DNA of 64,000 bases from Orbilia blumenaviensis (GCA_036872755.1 JAVHNS010000002.1:2728001-2792000), one strand, 5' to 3'; counted from the stretch's first letter, positions 45,317 through 57,761 are shown. Made by a program: numbers and translations. The notes: generated by a model not told the origin, from the sequence alone.

Positions 45317-46564
45317 CTAATTCCCTTGAACAAGCTTCACACCTTTACTCCATCCGTTTCCAAATCCCTCAATCGCCCCACTGCCCAGCAAGCCCCCAAG
45401 AACCCACTCAACAGTAACCCCTTTGTGCTCTCTCCATTTCCTCGTCCTACCCTCATACTTCACTTCCTCCTTCTTTCTCCGAACACTATTCTTATTCTTT
45501 GAAACCCCGCCGTCCCATTTCTCTCTTATAAACTCAATCGTCGCTTGTCGATGTGGACAGTGACGAAGAATGTCTAAGAGGTGGGACTTTGTTGTAGAGT
45601 AAAGATTTGTGAGGAGGCCAAGGTATGGAGGAGTTATAGTGTATTCTATATATGTGTTTTTCGACTTCGAAGTCTTGGAAGAATGAAGATCAGATGAGAA
45701 TTTGGCTTTATTTCTATAATTGGAAGAGATAGACGAGAGCGATGCTAACGTGGAGATATGGGAATGGTCTTTTTCAGGAAGTGGAGTTATATATGTCATT
45801 GCAGTAGTAGGTGTCAGGGCAGTAATATCAACTTCAGAGGACGTAGAGGCACCAGCAGAGTTTATAGTCAAAAACCCGGCGGATAATAATGCCATGATTT
45901 TTTCTTTGGGAAGAGTATTAGAGGCAGCCGGGTCAGACGTTATAGTAGTTAGCGAAGGGTAATTCATGAATAACAATAAAAATGCATCTTTCGTATCAGC
46001 ATCCAGCGCTGGACTTGATGCAACGGATTTTAGGAAATTGTCAGTTGAAATGACGCCATTTAAGGTAGTCGTGCTTCCCGTTTTGACCGTAACCCGACGC
46101 AGTGTACCGTCTGCCACTAGGGAAGTTATCTCCCGCTCAGTCTCTGTGGGCGACATCAGGACAGAATGGAGATGCGGCAAAGGCACGACGGAAGGAAATG
46201 ATTTCCGATAATTCAAGACTTCAGCGAGGAGGTCCCGGGACAGACCGAGACCGGTGAGAGTTGGTGGCAGAGCCGTGAATTGGTTTGATAGTATGTATTC
46301 CATGCCCCCAAGAACCGTGGTTGGAAGAGCTGACCGAGAAGCGGTCGGCCAACTAGGGTAATAGAGAGAGAGGGAATCATTGTCATCATCGTGTTCATTG
46401 CCGCCGGATATAGAGGAAACCGGCGGCGTTGATGATGCACTCGACGACTTTCGAGGGCTCGAAGTTGTTTTTCGACGAAGTTGATTCAGTGGGTTCTTCC
46501 GCTGTGCTGCAGCACCTTGCTGGCCTTTCTTAATACGATAGGAAGCGGTAAAGTTCAACGACAT
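45317..46564 (-). CDS. STK19-like winged-helix protein
   Basis: Single exon, 415 aa. A basic Ser-rich N-terminus (KKGQQGAAAQRKNPLNQLRR) leads into segments matching the fungal Stk19 family: FTALPPTLTGLGLSRDLLAEVLNYRKS, KEKIMALLSAGFLTI, the ITPPYLGLLTNLYSTTKSHL helix, CPHRQATIEFIREKWDGG and the C-terminal VEWVLGGLLGSGAIEGFGNG. The protein is built from tandem winged-helix units. Human STK19 was named a kinase but is a DNA-binding winged-helix factor in transcription-coupled repair; no kinase motifs are visible here either. The expected location is nuclear. It is divergent from DGAT2 with a 766-bp shared upstream region. Confidence 0.82.
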   Translation of the reverse strand: MSLNFTASYRIKKGQQGAAAQRKNPLNQLRRKTTSSPRKSSSASSTPPVSSISGGNEHDDDNDSLSLYYPSWPTASRSALPTTVLGGMEYILSNQFTALPPTLTGLGLSRDLLAEVLNYRKSFPSVVPLPHLHSVLMSPTETEREITSLVADGTLRRVTVKTGSTTTLNGVISTDNFLKSVASSPALDADTKDAFLLLFMNYPSLTTITSDPAASNTLPKEKIMALLSAGFLTINSAGASTSSEVDITALTPTTAMTYITPLPEKDHSHISTLASLSSISSNYRNKAKFSSDLHSSKTSKSKNTYIEYTITPPYLGLLTNLYSTTKSHLLDILRHCPHRQATIEFIREKWDGGVSKNKNSVRRKKEEVKYEGRTRKWREHKGVTVEWVLGGLLGSGAIEGFGNGWSKGVKLVQGN

Positions 46565-47330
46565 GTTTAGCGGTGCCTAAAGAGCGACTGCAGTGAGGAG
46601 AAGGGAAACAAAGGAAAAAGAGAGGGCAGCCTGGTCTCGTTGGAACCAGACAACACGGTGTTGTGGGCAGCTGGTCAGCATGTCGTATCAACCCTGTCGC
46701 AGAATGTGGATCCTGGTGTTGTGCAGATGATTCACAAATCTGCAACACACAAATTTCATGACTAATCAGCCCAATCGGCTTTAACCAGGGTTGCTCGGAT
46801 TTAGCGCAGTACAACCATCCTCAGAGCCTCTGAATCATGAAAACTGAGGGTTCCATCTGCCGTTTAGGCCTATCGATCGGAATACCGGGTTAGAGATGTT
46901 TGGTTCTCTACATATGACCGTTCTGCCCGGGTGAGCATGTGCCCGGCATCGTCTGCGTTTGGCCGACGGACATCGCTCTTAGTCTCGGCATAACGTCAGA
47001 ATACGGAAGCTAAAAGCATCCAACTCCCAGGAACCAGAAACCACCACCACATCGGCCAGACCGAACTTTCCCCTAAATTTCTCACCACCATGTCCGGCTA
47101 GTTAAAACCACTAGCAAAGAAGGAAACCTTTTCTTGTTCGGTATGCCGTCATATCGCCGGGTTTAGCTTCATGCCAGTAAACTAACATGTGAAAGGCATA
47201 AAAAAGGACGACATCCAGCTGGTATATATATAAAGGGGACTGCTTGTATTGTTTGTGTAGTTTTGGTGCATTTATCATAAAGGGGATCACGAGTCTTATC
47301 TGTCTTCTACCATCATCGTAATCACACACA
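46565..47330. promoter_or_regulatory. Divergent promoter region, STK19-like / DGAT2
   Basis: 766 bp separate the two opposed start codons. A strong TATA tract (47223-47236) belongs to the DGAT2 side. No coding feature seen. Confidence 0.55.
47223..47236 (+). promoter_or_regulatory. TATA box of the DGAT2 gene
   Basis: TATATATATAAAGG lies about 95 bases upstream of the DGAT2 start codon, a typical fungal distance allowing for a short leader. Confidence 0.6.
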
Positions 47331-48943
47331 ATGGCCGACATACTCGAATCGACCAAAATCGACCCTATAAAGCCCCTACCAACGGCTAACGATACAAAAC
47401 CTCGTGTAAACGGAATAAAATCAGTGCAGAGAACATATAGCATCGTGGAGAAAGATGGTGTTCCGTCGGACCTGGTGACTGGTACCTCAACACGGCGGAA
47501 AGGTATTCGGTGGGCACCACTGATGATACCGATCCGTCGACGCCTGGAGACGCTGGTTGTGGTTATATTTCAACTCGCTGGATTGATTGCCCTCGCTATG
47601 TTCTGGTTTACGGCGGCGAATCCGTTGACTTGGCCTTTGTATGTTCAACGATGTCGTCATATACAGTATAAAACGGACGTAGACACTAATAACCATCCAA
47701 ACCTTACAGACTTATTCCATATTTAATATACTTAACTCTAACCCCTCCACCGTCCGATGGGCCTCCGTCGAACTTCCTTTCGTCTTGGATTCGGAACCAA
47801 AGGTTTTGGTTGTACTTCTGTTCATATTTTCCCATGCGTCTCCATCGTTCCGTCGAATTATCGCCGGAGGAAAATTATATCTTCGGCTTTCACCCACACG
47901 GAATCATTAGTCACGGCGCCTGGGGAAACCTGGTCACAAAGGCTACCGGGTGGAATGAATTGTTCCCAGGAATCAGCAACACAGTATTAACACTCGAAAG
48001 CAACTTTCGACTTCCTTTCTACCGCGAATATCTCATTGGAATGGGGCTTGGGAGCGTCAGCCGGAAGAGTTGTGAGGGTTTACTGGGTGGCGTCCCTGGC
48101 GAAGTTAGTGAAGCCGATGTTCACCTTACAATTTGGGATCGTGCGCCAAAGGTCTTTAGAAAACGAAAGGGGTTTGTGAGCGGAAGTGCTACACCTGTTG
48201 CTACCTCGACAACAACTGTGAATCATGCGCAACCGAATGGCCATATCGTATTAAACGGGGAGAAGCCGGCGATGAAGAAGGGTCAGGGTATTACAATCGT
48301 TATCGGGGGCGCACAGGAATCGTTGTTTGCGAAGCCTGGGACTATGACGTTGAAGATGAGGAAGGGTTTCCTAAGGGTAGCGGTCAGGACTGGGGCTCAT
48401 TTGGTGCCTGTCTTGAGTTTTGGCGAAAATGGTAATAGAATGAACTCATTTTGTTCTGACTTCGTATTGGTCTAATGCTGACTTTTCGATGTGACCAGAT
48501 TTGTTCGACCAGCTTATTCCAGAAAAGACGAGCTGGGTGCATAAATTCCAAATCCTAGTCAAGAAAGTGTTTGGATTCACGATCCCACTTTTCCATGCCC
48601 GGGGTATCTTCAACTACGACGTCGGGTTGGTGCCGTACCGCGTTCCGGTCAATACAGTCGTTGTAAGTTTTTGTTCCTCATTCCTTTCATTTACGAGGCC
48701 GCACGAAGTATACACCCTCGTATCTTTCGGTGGCAGCATGATCCTGTAAGCTGGCAGGGAACAAGTATGCTAATGCCTATGTTACAGGGGAGACCAATTA
48801 AAACCATTCAATCGCCGGAACCGAGGGATGATTATATCGATGAGCTCCAGGATCTGTACTGTGAGGAGCTGGAGAGATTGTGGGAAGAGCACAAGGATAA
48901 GTTTGCGCCTAGAAGGAAGGCGGAGATGAGGATTATTAGGTGA
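47331..48943 (+). CDS. DGA1: Diacylglycerol O-acyltransferase, DGAT2 family
   Basis: Four exons, 47331-47638, 47710-48431, 48499-48662 and 48788-48943, give 449 aa. The enzyme transfers fatty acyl from acyl-CoA to diacylglycerol, the last step of triacylglycerol synthesis at the ER and lipid droplets. Residues ~80-113 form the hydrophobic membrane hairpin. The catalytic HPHG motif is at residues 163-166 ([18 protein letters not shown]). Further family blocks are [55 protein letters not shown] and [15 protein letters not shown]; the last is created by splicing out a 125-nt intron. Between LTIWDRAP and [12 protein letters not shown] lies a ~45-residue hydrophilic insert ([15 protein letters not shown]), longer than in animals but usual for fungi. 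Confidence 0.95.
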
Positions 48944-51900
48944 TTTTCTTTTTGGATTCTTTTGTTTGCTACTCTGATTTTGCATAGAGTCGTTAAATGT
49001 TTTTTTTTGTTTCCGCATGCATAAACACTGGGGTTCGGGCTAGCATCGTCAAGGTGGAGCACTATCTTTTTCGGCAGGCGGCTTCTGGTTGACTGATGAT
49101 ATATTTTCTTTGTTAAAGAGTGAACATATGCTGGGGTTTGCATATCGGCGGCGATTGAACTACTTTTTCTTTCTTTCTGTGCCAGCATCTCTTCTTCTGT
49201 CTTTTCACTCTTTGAAGCATGCATATTAAGGTGCGGAGTTGGAGCAGGACCTAGTCTAGACGTAGAATCTAAAATATTTTTGGGGTGGATTTTTGTCTCA
49301 TGAACAAGGGACGGATTGGAATTCGTGATTCATGGTGGACTTCGCGGCTCGTCAATTGTAACGGTTTACCAAGACGGGACATAAGCCACGAAAAAGATAC
49401 GCCACTTTTTGAGTCGACTGTCAACGGCATAGCATCCGAGAGGGAAAATGCGTCGTCAGACCCGTCAAATGCGACAGCAGGCCCACCAGGGTGGTGGAGT
49501 AAAATGGTTTCTAACGGCAGAAGAAGGGCGGCTTATACTTTCTCTTCCCTTAACGTTAAACGCCCTACTATTGTTTTTTCATCATGACACCGCAATTGGA
49601 TGATAAAGGCCTGAAATGTTTTGAGTCCATGGAAAGGATCGCCGTTCCTCCAATTTGAATGGTTGGGTCGGTGTGGGGACGACGAGGATGTGTGGGCAGC
49701 GATTTCGTTGGTTGGATTTTTCACTCGATTTCGTGTTTTCTGATTTCTGGGTAAAGAGGGGGAGGGATGATCTTAAGAGAGGGCAGAATTAATAGATGGA
49801 GTCTGAAGCGATGGCCTGTAAAGTTTTTTTTCTTTCGTTCTGATTCGATCAATTGTTACTGATGCCTGTCATCATGCATCAGTTATAATTCTGAAATTTT
49901 CTGACTGCTGTTGGGTTCTTCTGCATGTAATTCTGTATGCAGCACAGCAGAACAGACAGCGGACGCCGTGAACCTAGGGGGGTTCAATATCACTTGGTCC
50001 ACATGGACTTGCATTGCGTCTTCTTCCCGTTGTTACACACGCAAAAAGAATCAACAAGCAAGAACAGGACGAGGTAAGGGGACAGCTATGGTATAGCTGG
50101 CTTACAAATTATACGCGCCGCAATTTAACTGAGTTAAAATCGCAATTGCAGCCTGTGCGTTCACAGTCTAGCAGTAGACTAGCCGTGGTGGTTTCGCGTT
50201 CGGCTCAACTAAAACTTCATCCCTATTCCCTGAGCAAGCCCCCCAAAAAAGAGATGGGTTTTCGAATAATTCCGTAGTCCGGCCGCGGTGCACGGGATTT
50301 TCATCGATACCGGCCCAGATTTGTAGCCGGCTGGGTTCAGGGATTTTGGTTAAAATTTTTAAGGGAGACACAAACGAGAATTCAAGAGATCTGGGGCATG
50401 GGTTTTACTGTGCTGGTTAACTAGACTGGCTGCCTGCATTGCAGCTTGCAGGGAGAAGCAGCACAGGGATTTTGCTCTTTCTTTCTGTCCCTCGAGGAGA
50501 TGGCGAATCGTGGTTCGAAATCTTGCACTGCGACGGAAATTTTTACAATTAAGCTTTTAACAAAAGGGAGATTTCATGTTGATATATTCCTATATAGCGA
50601 CCGCGAGTCATTTCGAGCCTTTTTGTTGGGATTCTTTGGGATCTATATATCATCGAGGCATGTTTTATTCTAACTTCCCATGTGAAAATGGAAGGATTGT
50701 CGTCGGTCATGAAGGCTGAACTGAGGCGCAAAGCCGGTATTAGACTATAGAGCGCTATTTTAATGGTTGGTGGATAGGCCAACCCGTTCTAATACAAGTT
50801 TGCAAGCCGAATCGTGGGGATTTCCTAGATCCTCAGAGGCCCATGTGTTCCCTATAATTGGGAGTGCAGCGTGTGGGAAAAAGAATATAGTCTAGTCAGG
50901 AGATCTTATTTCGGTAATCGATTACATCTGGGCTAGCCAAGTGCAAATCGATTTGGCTGAACTATAGTACTGGTTATACTGGTGGCAATCGATTGGACGG
51001 TTACGTTCGAGAGAGACCCGTTCACTTATATTAAATTGTAAGTTGGTCCAAGGGCTATTCTAGAATTCCGAATGGTCGGACTCGGATGGATGGTTTATCA
51101 GAGGTATGTTGGTCAGCTAGATACCTAATCATATATCATAACATACAGTATGCAAGACATCCGAATTTATCAAAATTCGATCAGACTTTATTATTATTGC
51201 CATATGGAAGAAGCCTCAAGACGATATGTATCGTCTGCCTGGTTCCTATCCTTTTTTCCCTCTGCCTCTTCTTTCTTTCCTTTTTTCACCCCATGATACA
51301 CCCATATTTAAAGGAAGCAGCGGAAGCAGGGTTCCTTTACCCCCGCAGCAGAACCTGTCCGTTTGGGTGGGAGTTTATTCCTCTTTTCTCATGCAAAGTG
51401 GCGGGAAAGGGAAGGAAAACCCTTGCCACAGGCTGCAGCAGGACGTTCTTGATATTGGAACAAGCCGTTGGTAGTCAATCGCTGCTATTTTGGAAGTACC
51501 GTTAAAACGAGTACCCATATTACCGGCTTGTTCCCCGGGGGTGCCCCCATTTTCCTGTTCCTGGTTGAATATTCTTCTGGGCGCGCTTTGATTCTTGTGA
51601 CTTTTTTTATCTCATTTTTTACTTCATTCATCCTTTCATTCATCTATTCTTCTGTATCGATATCGTTTCGCTTCGATTAATTCAATTGCGATATATCTCC
51701 AACTTCGCTTGTCGACGTTTTGTTTCGTCCTAATCGTAGGCCGATTACCGAACAAGTTAAACATTCTATACCGACGCTTTGGGGCTAGGTCCCCTTCAGC
51801 TTGTGCTTGTTGGAATTTCAGTTCTCTATTCAGTTAAGTGTAAGTCCGGGAAATCCTCATACCAGCAGTGCCCTTTTTTGTTTCTGCTAGCACAGCTGTT

Positions 51901-52032
51901 CCTGCATGTTCCTCTTTTTCCGCTGCAAGAGTCTCGATACGGATCCGAGCGCAAGCGAGTCGACTTTGTCGCTGCAGTGCACTGACTTAGACCCTTTTCC
52001 CTTTCCATCCCATTTACCTTACGGGTGTATTC

Positions 52033-52063
52033 TTTTTTTTTTTTTTTTTTTTTAAAAAAAAAA
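52033..52063 (+). repeat. Poly(T)-poly(A) inverted homopolymer
   Basis: About 21 T directly followed by 10 A, able to fold on itself. Confidence 0.85.
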
Positions 52064-52725
52064 GTTGAAGGCCGAAAGATATCCCTTAAAACTTGCAACC
52101 TCTTCCCGACCTGCCCTGAAAGAACTGGACTTGACAAATTTGCCTCAGACGCGGACTCGGGTTCGGTTGAGAGAGACATTCTTTTGGGTATTTTTACTTT
52201 TATTTTCATTTTTCATTTTTCATTTTTTTGTGTAAGAAAGTGGTTATTTCGTCATCTGGCGTCGATATCGATATACCGCTTTCTCTCATTGCAATTGATT
52301 CTTGTTACGTTATCGATTTACCACCCGCAACTACTCGAAGAAAGGATCCCTTTTCAGGTTTCAGACGTCACATTGCGGGCAACCTATCTGCATGTTTCCT
52401 ATAGTACTTTCTTAGCAGCTGGTCGCCCAGAACGTCAGCTGAGGATTCATAATAACATACCTCTATCTGCCACTAGTTCGAATTCGCGAAAGGTTCTTTT
52501 TGTCGACAACCATACAAGAATTCATATTCAAGGGGACGGTAGTTCGGATTTACTATCAATATTATAAAATTTATACGTTTCCTGGACGAATTAATTCCAA
52601 GCCATCTGAGACCGGAATCTTTACCGACCTTGATATCGGATTTGCTATTTCGACATTGCATTACTTGGGGGCTAGTACATACCTTTCAGCCACGGCGACC
52701 GGAAGACTTTCTTTTCCATTTTTAA

Positions 52726-52728
<3 letters not shown>

Positions 52729-52767
<39 letters not shown>
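52729..52767 (+). repeat. Poly(T) tract, 39 nt
   Basis: 39 uninterrupted T residues in the region upstream of the kinesin gene. Confidence 0.95.
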
Positions 52768-54643
52768 CAATCCCTTTCGGATTCCAAAATAAGCTTTCTA
52801 CTGGTATTAGAAAGTGTCAAGAGACGTTTATTGTTATAAGTTTAGGGATCTAAAGGGAGGGGAGTATTGACTTTCCTCGACGGATGCATATGCGGTACAC
52901 CCGATTGTTAACCTTGGTTTGCTCATCGATTCGCAATTAATTGCAACCGACAGTCCTTTCTTGTTTCGAGTTCGAAATACTCGTGGTAGGGGTTCATATG
53001 GTACACCAACCACTAGGTGCAGCATATAATATAACAGCGGGATTTGATTGAACGCTTTTCCTACATGAGAGCTAGCACGAGTTTAGAGGACACCGCTGGC
53101 AGCAGCAACAGTATCAATATCGTATCAGCAACATCATCAGCAGACCTATCGACGGGGGGAGAACGACGAAGGCAATAATTTAGCGTGGGAGGGATCATTT
53201 TAGTTTTCTTGTTTCTCTTTCTCGTCAGATATCGTAGCCTGCGTATAAGTAAAAGTACATACATTGCTGGTCATTGGTAATTAGGGGCAGAACCTGCAGA
53301 AGACCGAGCCAGCCAACCACCACTGGCGCAGGCTGCATTGGATCGCAGTTGACAAACACCGGCCCACCAACACCACCACCATCAATCATCTACACTTCAC
53401 GTCCTCTTTCTTCATCATCGTCATCACTACTACTTCTACTACCTCCCTCCTTTGACTTCAATTATCGCTGCTAACTATCCTTCCTCTTATCCTTATCCTT
53501 CTTCCCCTTCTCAATCTCTTTCTCTCTCTGCCAATCCTCCCTTTTAATTCTTGTTAGTTGTCGGGTGTCTGGCCGGTATCATCATATCGTCAAACAATAA
53601 CCTGCTACTCCCCCTCTCAACCTGAAACGGCACCCAACCAACGGCAAAAGGAAACACCCTCCAGCCCAGCTAAACTGCAACTCACCTATTTTCCTTTCGA
53701 AGCCGCGAACGCTTGTTCTCGAACGAACCCTCTTTAATAGCTTTCTTGTCCCTTGCTTGCTTGCTTTACTATCAAGCTCTCCTTCCTTCTCCACCGCTGA
53801 CCTCCAGCTTGCTTTGCTACCTGTTGGTGATATTAACTTCCCAGCGATCACAGCCACTTCCGACCAGAAGCACCATTTTTTAAGATTGCTTCGAAGAGGC
53901 CGCTATTGTCGAAAGTCCTCATTTGCCGCGAAAGCCTCACAAACAGATAGGACAAGACGAACCCATACTTTCACTTGTTTGGATAGTAAGTTCAGCCTGG
54001 CTTGGGCATTTCCCCCCTGCCCGTTTGATTCATCCATTCCTGTTTTCCCTGCCCTGCGCCTGCGATTTTTGGCCTTCGAAGAACCTTCGACTGTTTTGAC
54101 ATTTTCGACCTTCCTTCTTTTCCCCTGTCATCTCTTTCTCTCTGTGTGTTTTCCCTCTACCAAAACATATTTCCCAATTTTTTTTTTTTTCTGGCTGCTG
54201 CCAGTAATCGGAATCCACGGTCTCTCTTTCTCCACTTCTTCCGTCTCCAGCGGCTAACGTCTACCACTGTCTTGGCACTAGCGACCTTAACGACCCGCCA
54301 ACCATCATAATAGATCGCATTCCAGCAGGACCCTTAGCGGATCTATAATTCTCGAAATCCCTTATGTCGTCGCTGCTCTGAGTTACACGCCGAAGCGCCA
54401 CCGGTATTTGCCTGCCTTCTAACGAAGTCTAATCTCCACATCGACGCCGAACCACGGGTCTCCCATCTTCATCCGCCTGGGAGCGGGGATTCTTTGTTAA
54501 CGACTACCATCGTCCTTTTATTCAAACGCCACGACGATCATACCCTTTCCTATCAGCATCAAAATCACAAGGGACGTTCCACACCGTCGGATCGCCCCTC
54601 GAAACCATCTCATACACCATATTTATCGACGACTCGATCAAAT

Positions 54644-57473
54644 ATGGCGACACAAACAACCACATTGCCGCGCCCGGGTTCTGGCACCCGATCATCTGTC
54701 CCGAAATCGCCAGCTCCAACATCTGCCCTCCCAAATCCGCCGTTATCGAATCGAAAGACATCCTCGATCGCATCTCTAAAATCGTTAAAACGACCAACTT
54801 CGTTTGCTAGTCTCAAAGAAGAGTCCGACAAGACGAACCGACTGTCGACACAATCCGAACGTAACGTTGCAGGATCATCGAGAGTATTATCGCATCCACC
54901 GAATTCCCCTCTTGGGCCCGGTGGAAGCGGAGTTGCTGGCAATAGGAGAGCATCAGCACTGATACCAGCTTCACCAGTAATCCCAGCACCTCGAAAGAGC
55001 AGTCTGAATCCAAAGGGACGATTCCCGTTGAATGTATCGAATCTCAAGAAGAAGGAGGAAGGATTAGGGGTTAGCTTAAGTCCTGAAGACTCTGTACCGC
55101 CGCCGTCGCCACCACTCAGCAGGTCTTCTTCTCAACTGGGCCACCACCTTGAAGCTCCAACTATGGATAGCAGTAGTGGAAGCCGAAGCCCTAGTGCATT
55201 AGGTGGCGAAGAAGGTGGGAAAGGGAATGTTTTGGTTTCGGTCAGAGTGCGACCTGCCGGTGATTCAGGCAAGGAAAGTCCAGAGTGGACAATTGATTCA
55301 AGCAAGTCACTTGTAAGATACAATGGCAAAGAAGGAGGAGATTACTACTTAGGTGGGGTTCACATGGCTTAGGTTCGAGTCTACGATGTTGGAAGACCGC
55401 CAGGGCTAACAGGAAGATCGGTCTAGATAATGTGTTCGCGCCAAGGGACAGCAATGTTAGGGTGTACGAATCGTGCTGCAAAAGGCTAGTCCGGCGAGTT
55501 ATGGAAGGTTATCACGGGACAGTGTTCGCCTACGGCATGACTGGTACTGGTAAAACATTCTCTATGCAGGTACGTACCGCGTTAATCCATTTCCGTTCGG
55601 GCTAGATGCTACACATCTATGAACATCTATGAAATTTAGTGGCCTTTTTTTTTTTTTTGCTAATGGAATATAGGGAACTTCTGAAAACCCCGGTGTTATC
55701 CCGTTGGCTGTCACAGACGTCTTTTCCTTCATTCGGGAAACTCCACATCGGGAATTCTTGCTCCGAGTGTCGTACCTCGAAATTTACAACGAGAAAATCC
55801 ACGACCTGCTATCCCCGGCTTTGAATAGTGGAAATGGTATCTTCGGTCAGCAGGTGGAAGAAATTAAGCTCCGAGAGGATAGTAAGCGAGGGGTTTACGC
55901 TACACCGCTCAAGGAAGAAATCGTTCAGTCACCGACGCAACTTCTCAGGGTTATCGCCAGGGGTGACCTGGCACGGAAAACCGGTTCGACACAATTCAAT
56001 GCCCGTTCGTCGCGATCGCACGCCGTTGTCCAAATCGTGGTAGAGAGTAGAGAGCGTATTATTGGGGGTGGCGCCCCGCTCGATGGAAAGCAAGGAGGCA
56101 ACGCCATTGGCGGCGTTCGAGTCTCAACTTTATCTCTTATCGACTTGGCTGGTTCAGAACGAGCGGCAGAGAACAAAGAACGACGACAAGAGGGTGCACA
56201 TATTAACAAATCCCTACTAACACTCGGGAATGTCATTGCAAGACTTTCCCAAGCTAGAGATGGGAAGGACAAAGATCACTTACCCTATCGAGACAGCAAA
56301 CTCACCCGGTTGCTGCAACCTGCCTTGTCCGGGAGCAGTTTGATTAGTATATTGTGTACGATGTCCTCAAGTACTGACGCAAACCAGGCCGAGAGTTTGA
56401 ATACGCTCAAATTCGCTGGAAGAGCTAAAAACAACATTGTCTCGCATGCGAAGAAAGCTGAGGAGGCACTTGTCACGGATGCCGGTAGCAAGGTTCTCTT
56501 AGAGAGGTACAGGCACGAAATTGCAGAGCTAAGAGGCCAGTTGGAATTACAGGCAAAGGCGCAGATGGAGACACAGGAGCAAGAAGCTCAGCGCCACGAA
56601 GAACAAATGATCGAAATCCAACTCGCCCGGACTGCCCTTAAGGAGCGGATCGACCATTTGAATCGACTGATCCTCAGCTCTAAATCATCTGGGGTTAACA
56701 CCACGACCGGAAACGGTCGCAATTCCACATTATTATCGGCTCGCTCCTCCACATATTCAACCGCTCCTGGACCCGGCCCCCAAGCGGTCCCCCGAACTTT
56801 CTCGCAATCAACATTCGCATCGATCGGCCCCCCACCTGAATTTCTTCCCTCCGACCCCGGGTCCGACGATTCTGCTGGTGAATACGGAGACGGCTCCGCT
56901 ACCTTGGCCGCGCAAGTGAAGGCTCTTCAGGCAGACAACGCGGATAAATCACGATATATTGCTACTCTCGAGAAGCGCCTCCTCCAGGCCCGCCGAGCCT
57001 CGCAATCTAGGACGTCGCTTGGTCTCGCGAACTCGCCCAGAATGTCGGGCACAGGAGAAGAAGGATCGTTAGCCTCCATACTTCGGGAGAAAGATTCAGA
57101 GATTGCAAATCTCCGTGCCCAGCTCGACGATAAAGAAAGAATGGTTGCTGCTCTTCGAAGCTCAGCTAGAAAACGAGAGTTGGCTGATCTCAAGGTTTTG
57201 AAGGTCCGAACTAAGAGTATCGACGACCTTCTAAGTTCAAAGCGGCGAGCTTCTACCAACCCAATGTCTCCGCCAACGAAAAGTAGTTCCGATGATATCG
57301 CCGGGCAAACCGTTCCCGAAGACGAGGAGGAATTGCTACTGGTCAAACCACTGAATATATCTGTGCGACGTACCCCGGTCCCACCGGCCCGTGTCTCGTC
57401 CCAGTCGTTAGTGGCTAGGAAAAAAGCGAGCGTCATGAGCTTGCCGGATATGCCAGAGCCAATCACTGCGTGA
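54644..57473 (+). CDS. Kip2/kinesin-7-type microtubule plus-end motor
   Basis: Three exons, 54644-55352, 55427-55569 and 55674-57473, give 883 aa, close to the ~890 aa I recall for Aspergillus KipA. Residues 1-190 are a basic Ser/Pro-rich N-terminal extension. The motor starts near NVLVSVRVRP. The P-loop GMTGTGKT is at 273-280, switch I NARSSRSH at about 393-400, switch II LIDLAGSE at about 439-446, and the neck LNTLKFAGRAKNNI follows. A coiled coil (ERYRHEIAELRGQLELQAKA onwards) and a disordered tail with a second short coil complete it. Such motors carry Tea/CLIP cargo to microtubule plus ends in polarised growth. Splicing of intron 1 (55353-55426; GTGGGG donor, CTAAC branch) creates YYLDNVFAP. 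Intron 2 is 104 nt with a T-rich tract. The UGA stop is followed by 95 further open codons in the same frame (57474-57761). Confidence 0.92.
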
Positions 57474-57761
57474 GAAACGAAGTCGATTCGCGATGAGCAC
57501 ATACCCAGCGAGAATGTGGCTCGCTCAGATACCACCTCCCCAACCACAACAACCGATACGAATTTTACGAATGACACTGATCCTTCTTCTTCTTCTCCCC
57601 CGACTGCGCCAGCTTCTGTACCAACGGTGGTAGCAACCCCGGAGCCCGACGGTACAGTAAAGCAACTTGAAGCAAATTATTTCAATGGGCCTGCTCTCTG
57701 GTTGTTTATACTTACTCTCCTTGCCGCTTGGTGGTTCGGACAGATCGTGCTTCGTGTTTAG
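57474..57761 (+). other. In-frame extension behind the kinesin stop, ending in a membrane segment
   Basis: Directly after the kinesin UGA, in the same frame, 95 codons stay open to a TAG at 57759-57761 with no ATG. They encode a hydrophilic stretch (ETKSIRDEHIPSENVARSD), a Thr/Ser/Pro/Asp-rich linker (TTTTDTNFTNDTDPSSSSPP) and a C-terminal hydrophobic segment, ALWLFILTLLAAWWFGQIV. Composition looks coding, and with no start codon of its own the segment can only be translated as part of the kinesin: by readthrough, by a 39-nt GTGAGA...CCCAG intron (57470-57508, frame-preserving but very short), or in alleles where the UGA is a sense codon (for example CGA). Confidence 0.5.

Larger units (their letters stand above)
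48944..54643. other. 5.7-kb region between DGAT2 and kinesin genes
   Basis: No supportable gene. It holds two striking homopolymer sites: T21 followed by A10 (52033-52063) and T39 (52729-52767). From about 53390 to 54640 the plus strand is strongly pyrimidine-rich (runs of TTCTTCC, CTCTTTC), typical of fungal promoters and leaders, and probably forms the promoter and 5' leader of the kinesin gene. The open frames at 52025-52567 and 53757-54257 are poor in coding signal. Confidence 0.5.

Noticed and set aside
52025..52567. 180-aa frame upstream of the kinesin
   Set aside because: Begins in poly(T), has no domain and no coding-like composition.
53757..54257. 166-aa Ser/Phe/Leu-rich frame with an apparent signal-like start
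   Set aside because: It is the translation of a pyrimidine-rich promoter/leader tract; no ATG at the start (TTG) and no stable features.
57516..57761. Independent small tail-anchored protein gene downstream of the kinesin
   Set aside because: There is no ATG in the open stretch; translation would need a GTG start, not expected in fungi. I treat it as a possible kinesin extension instead.
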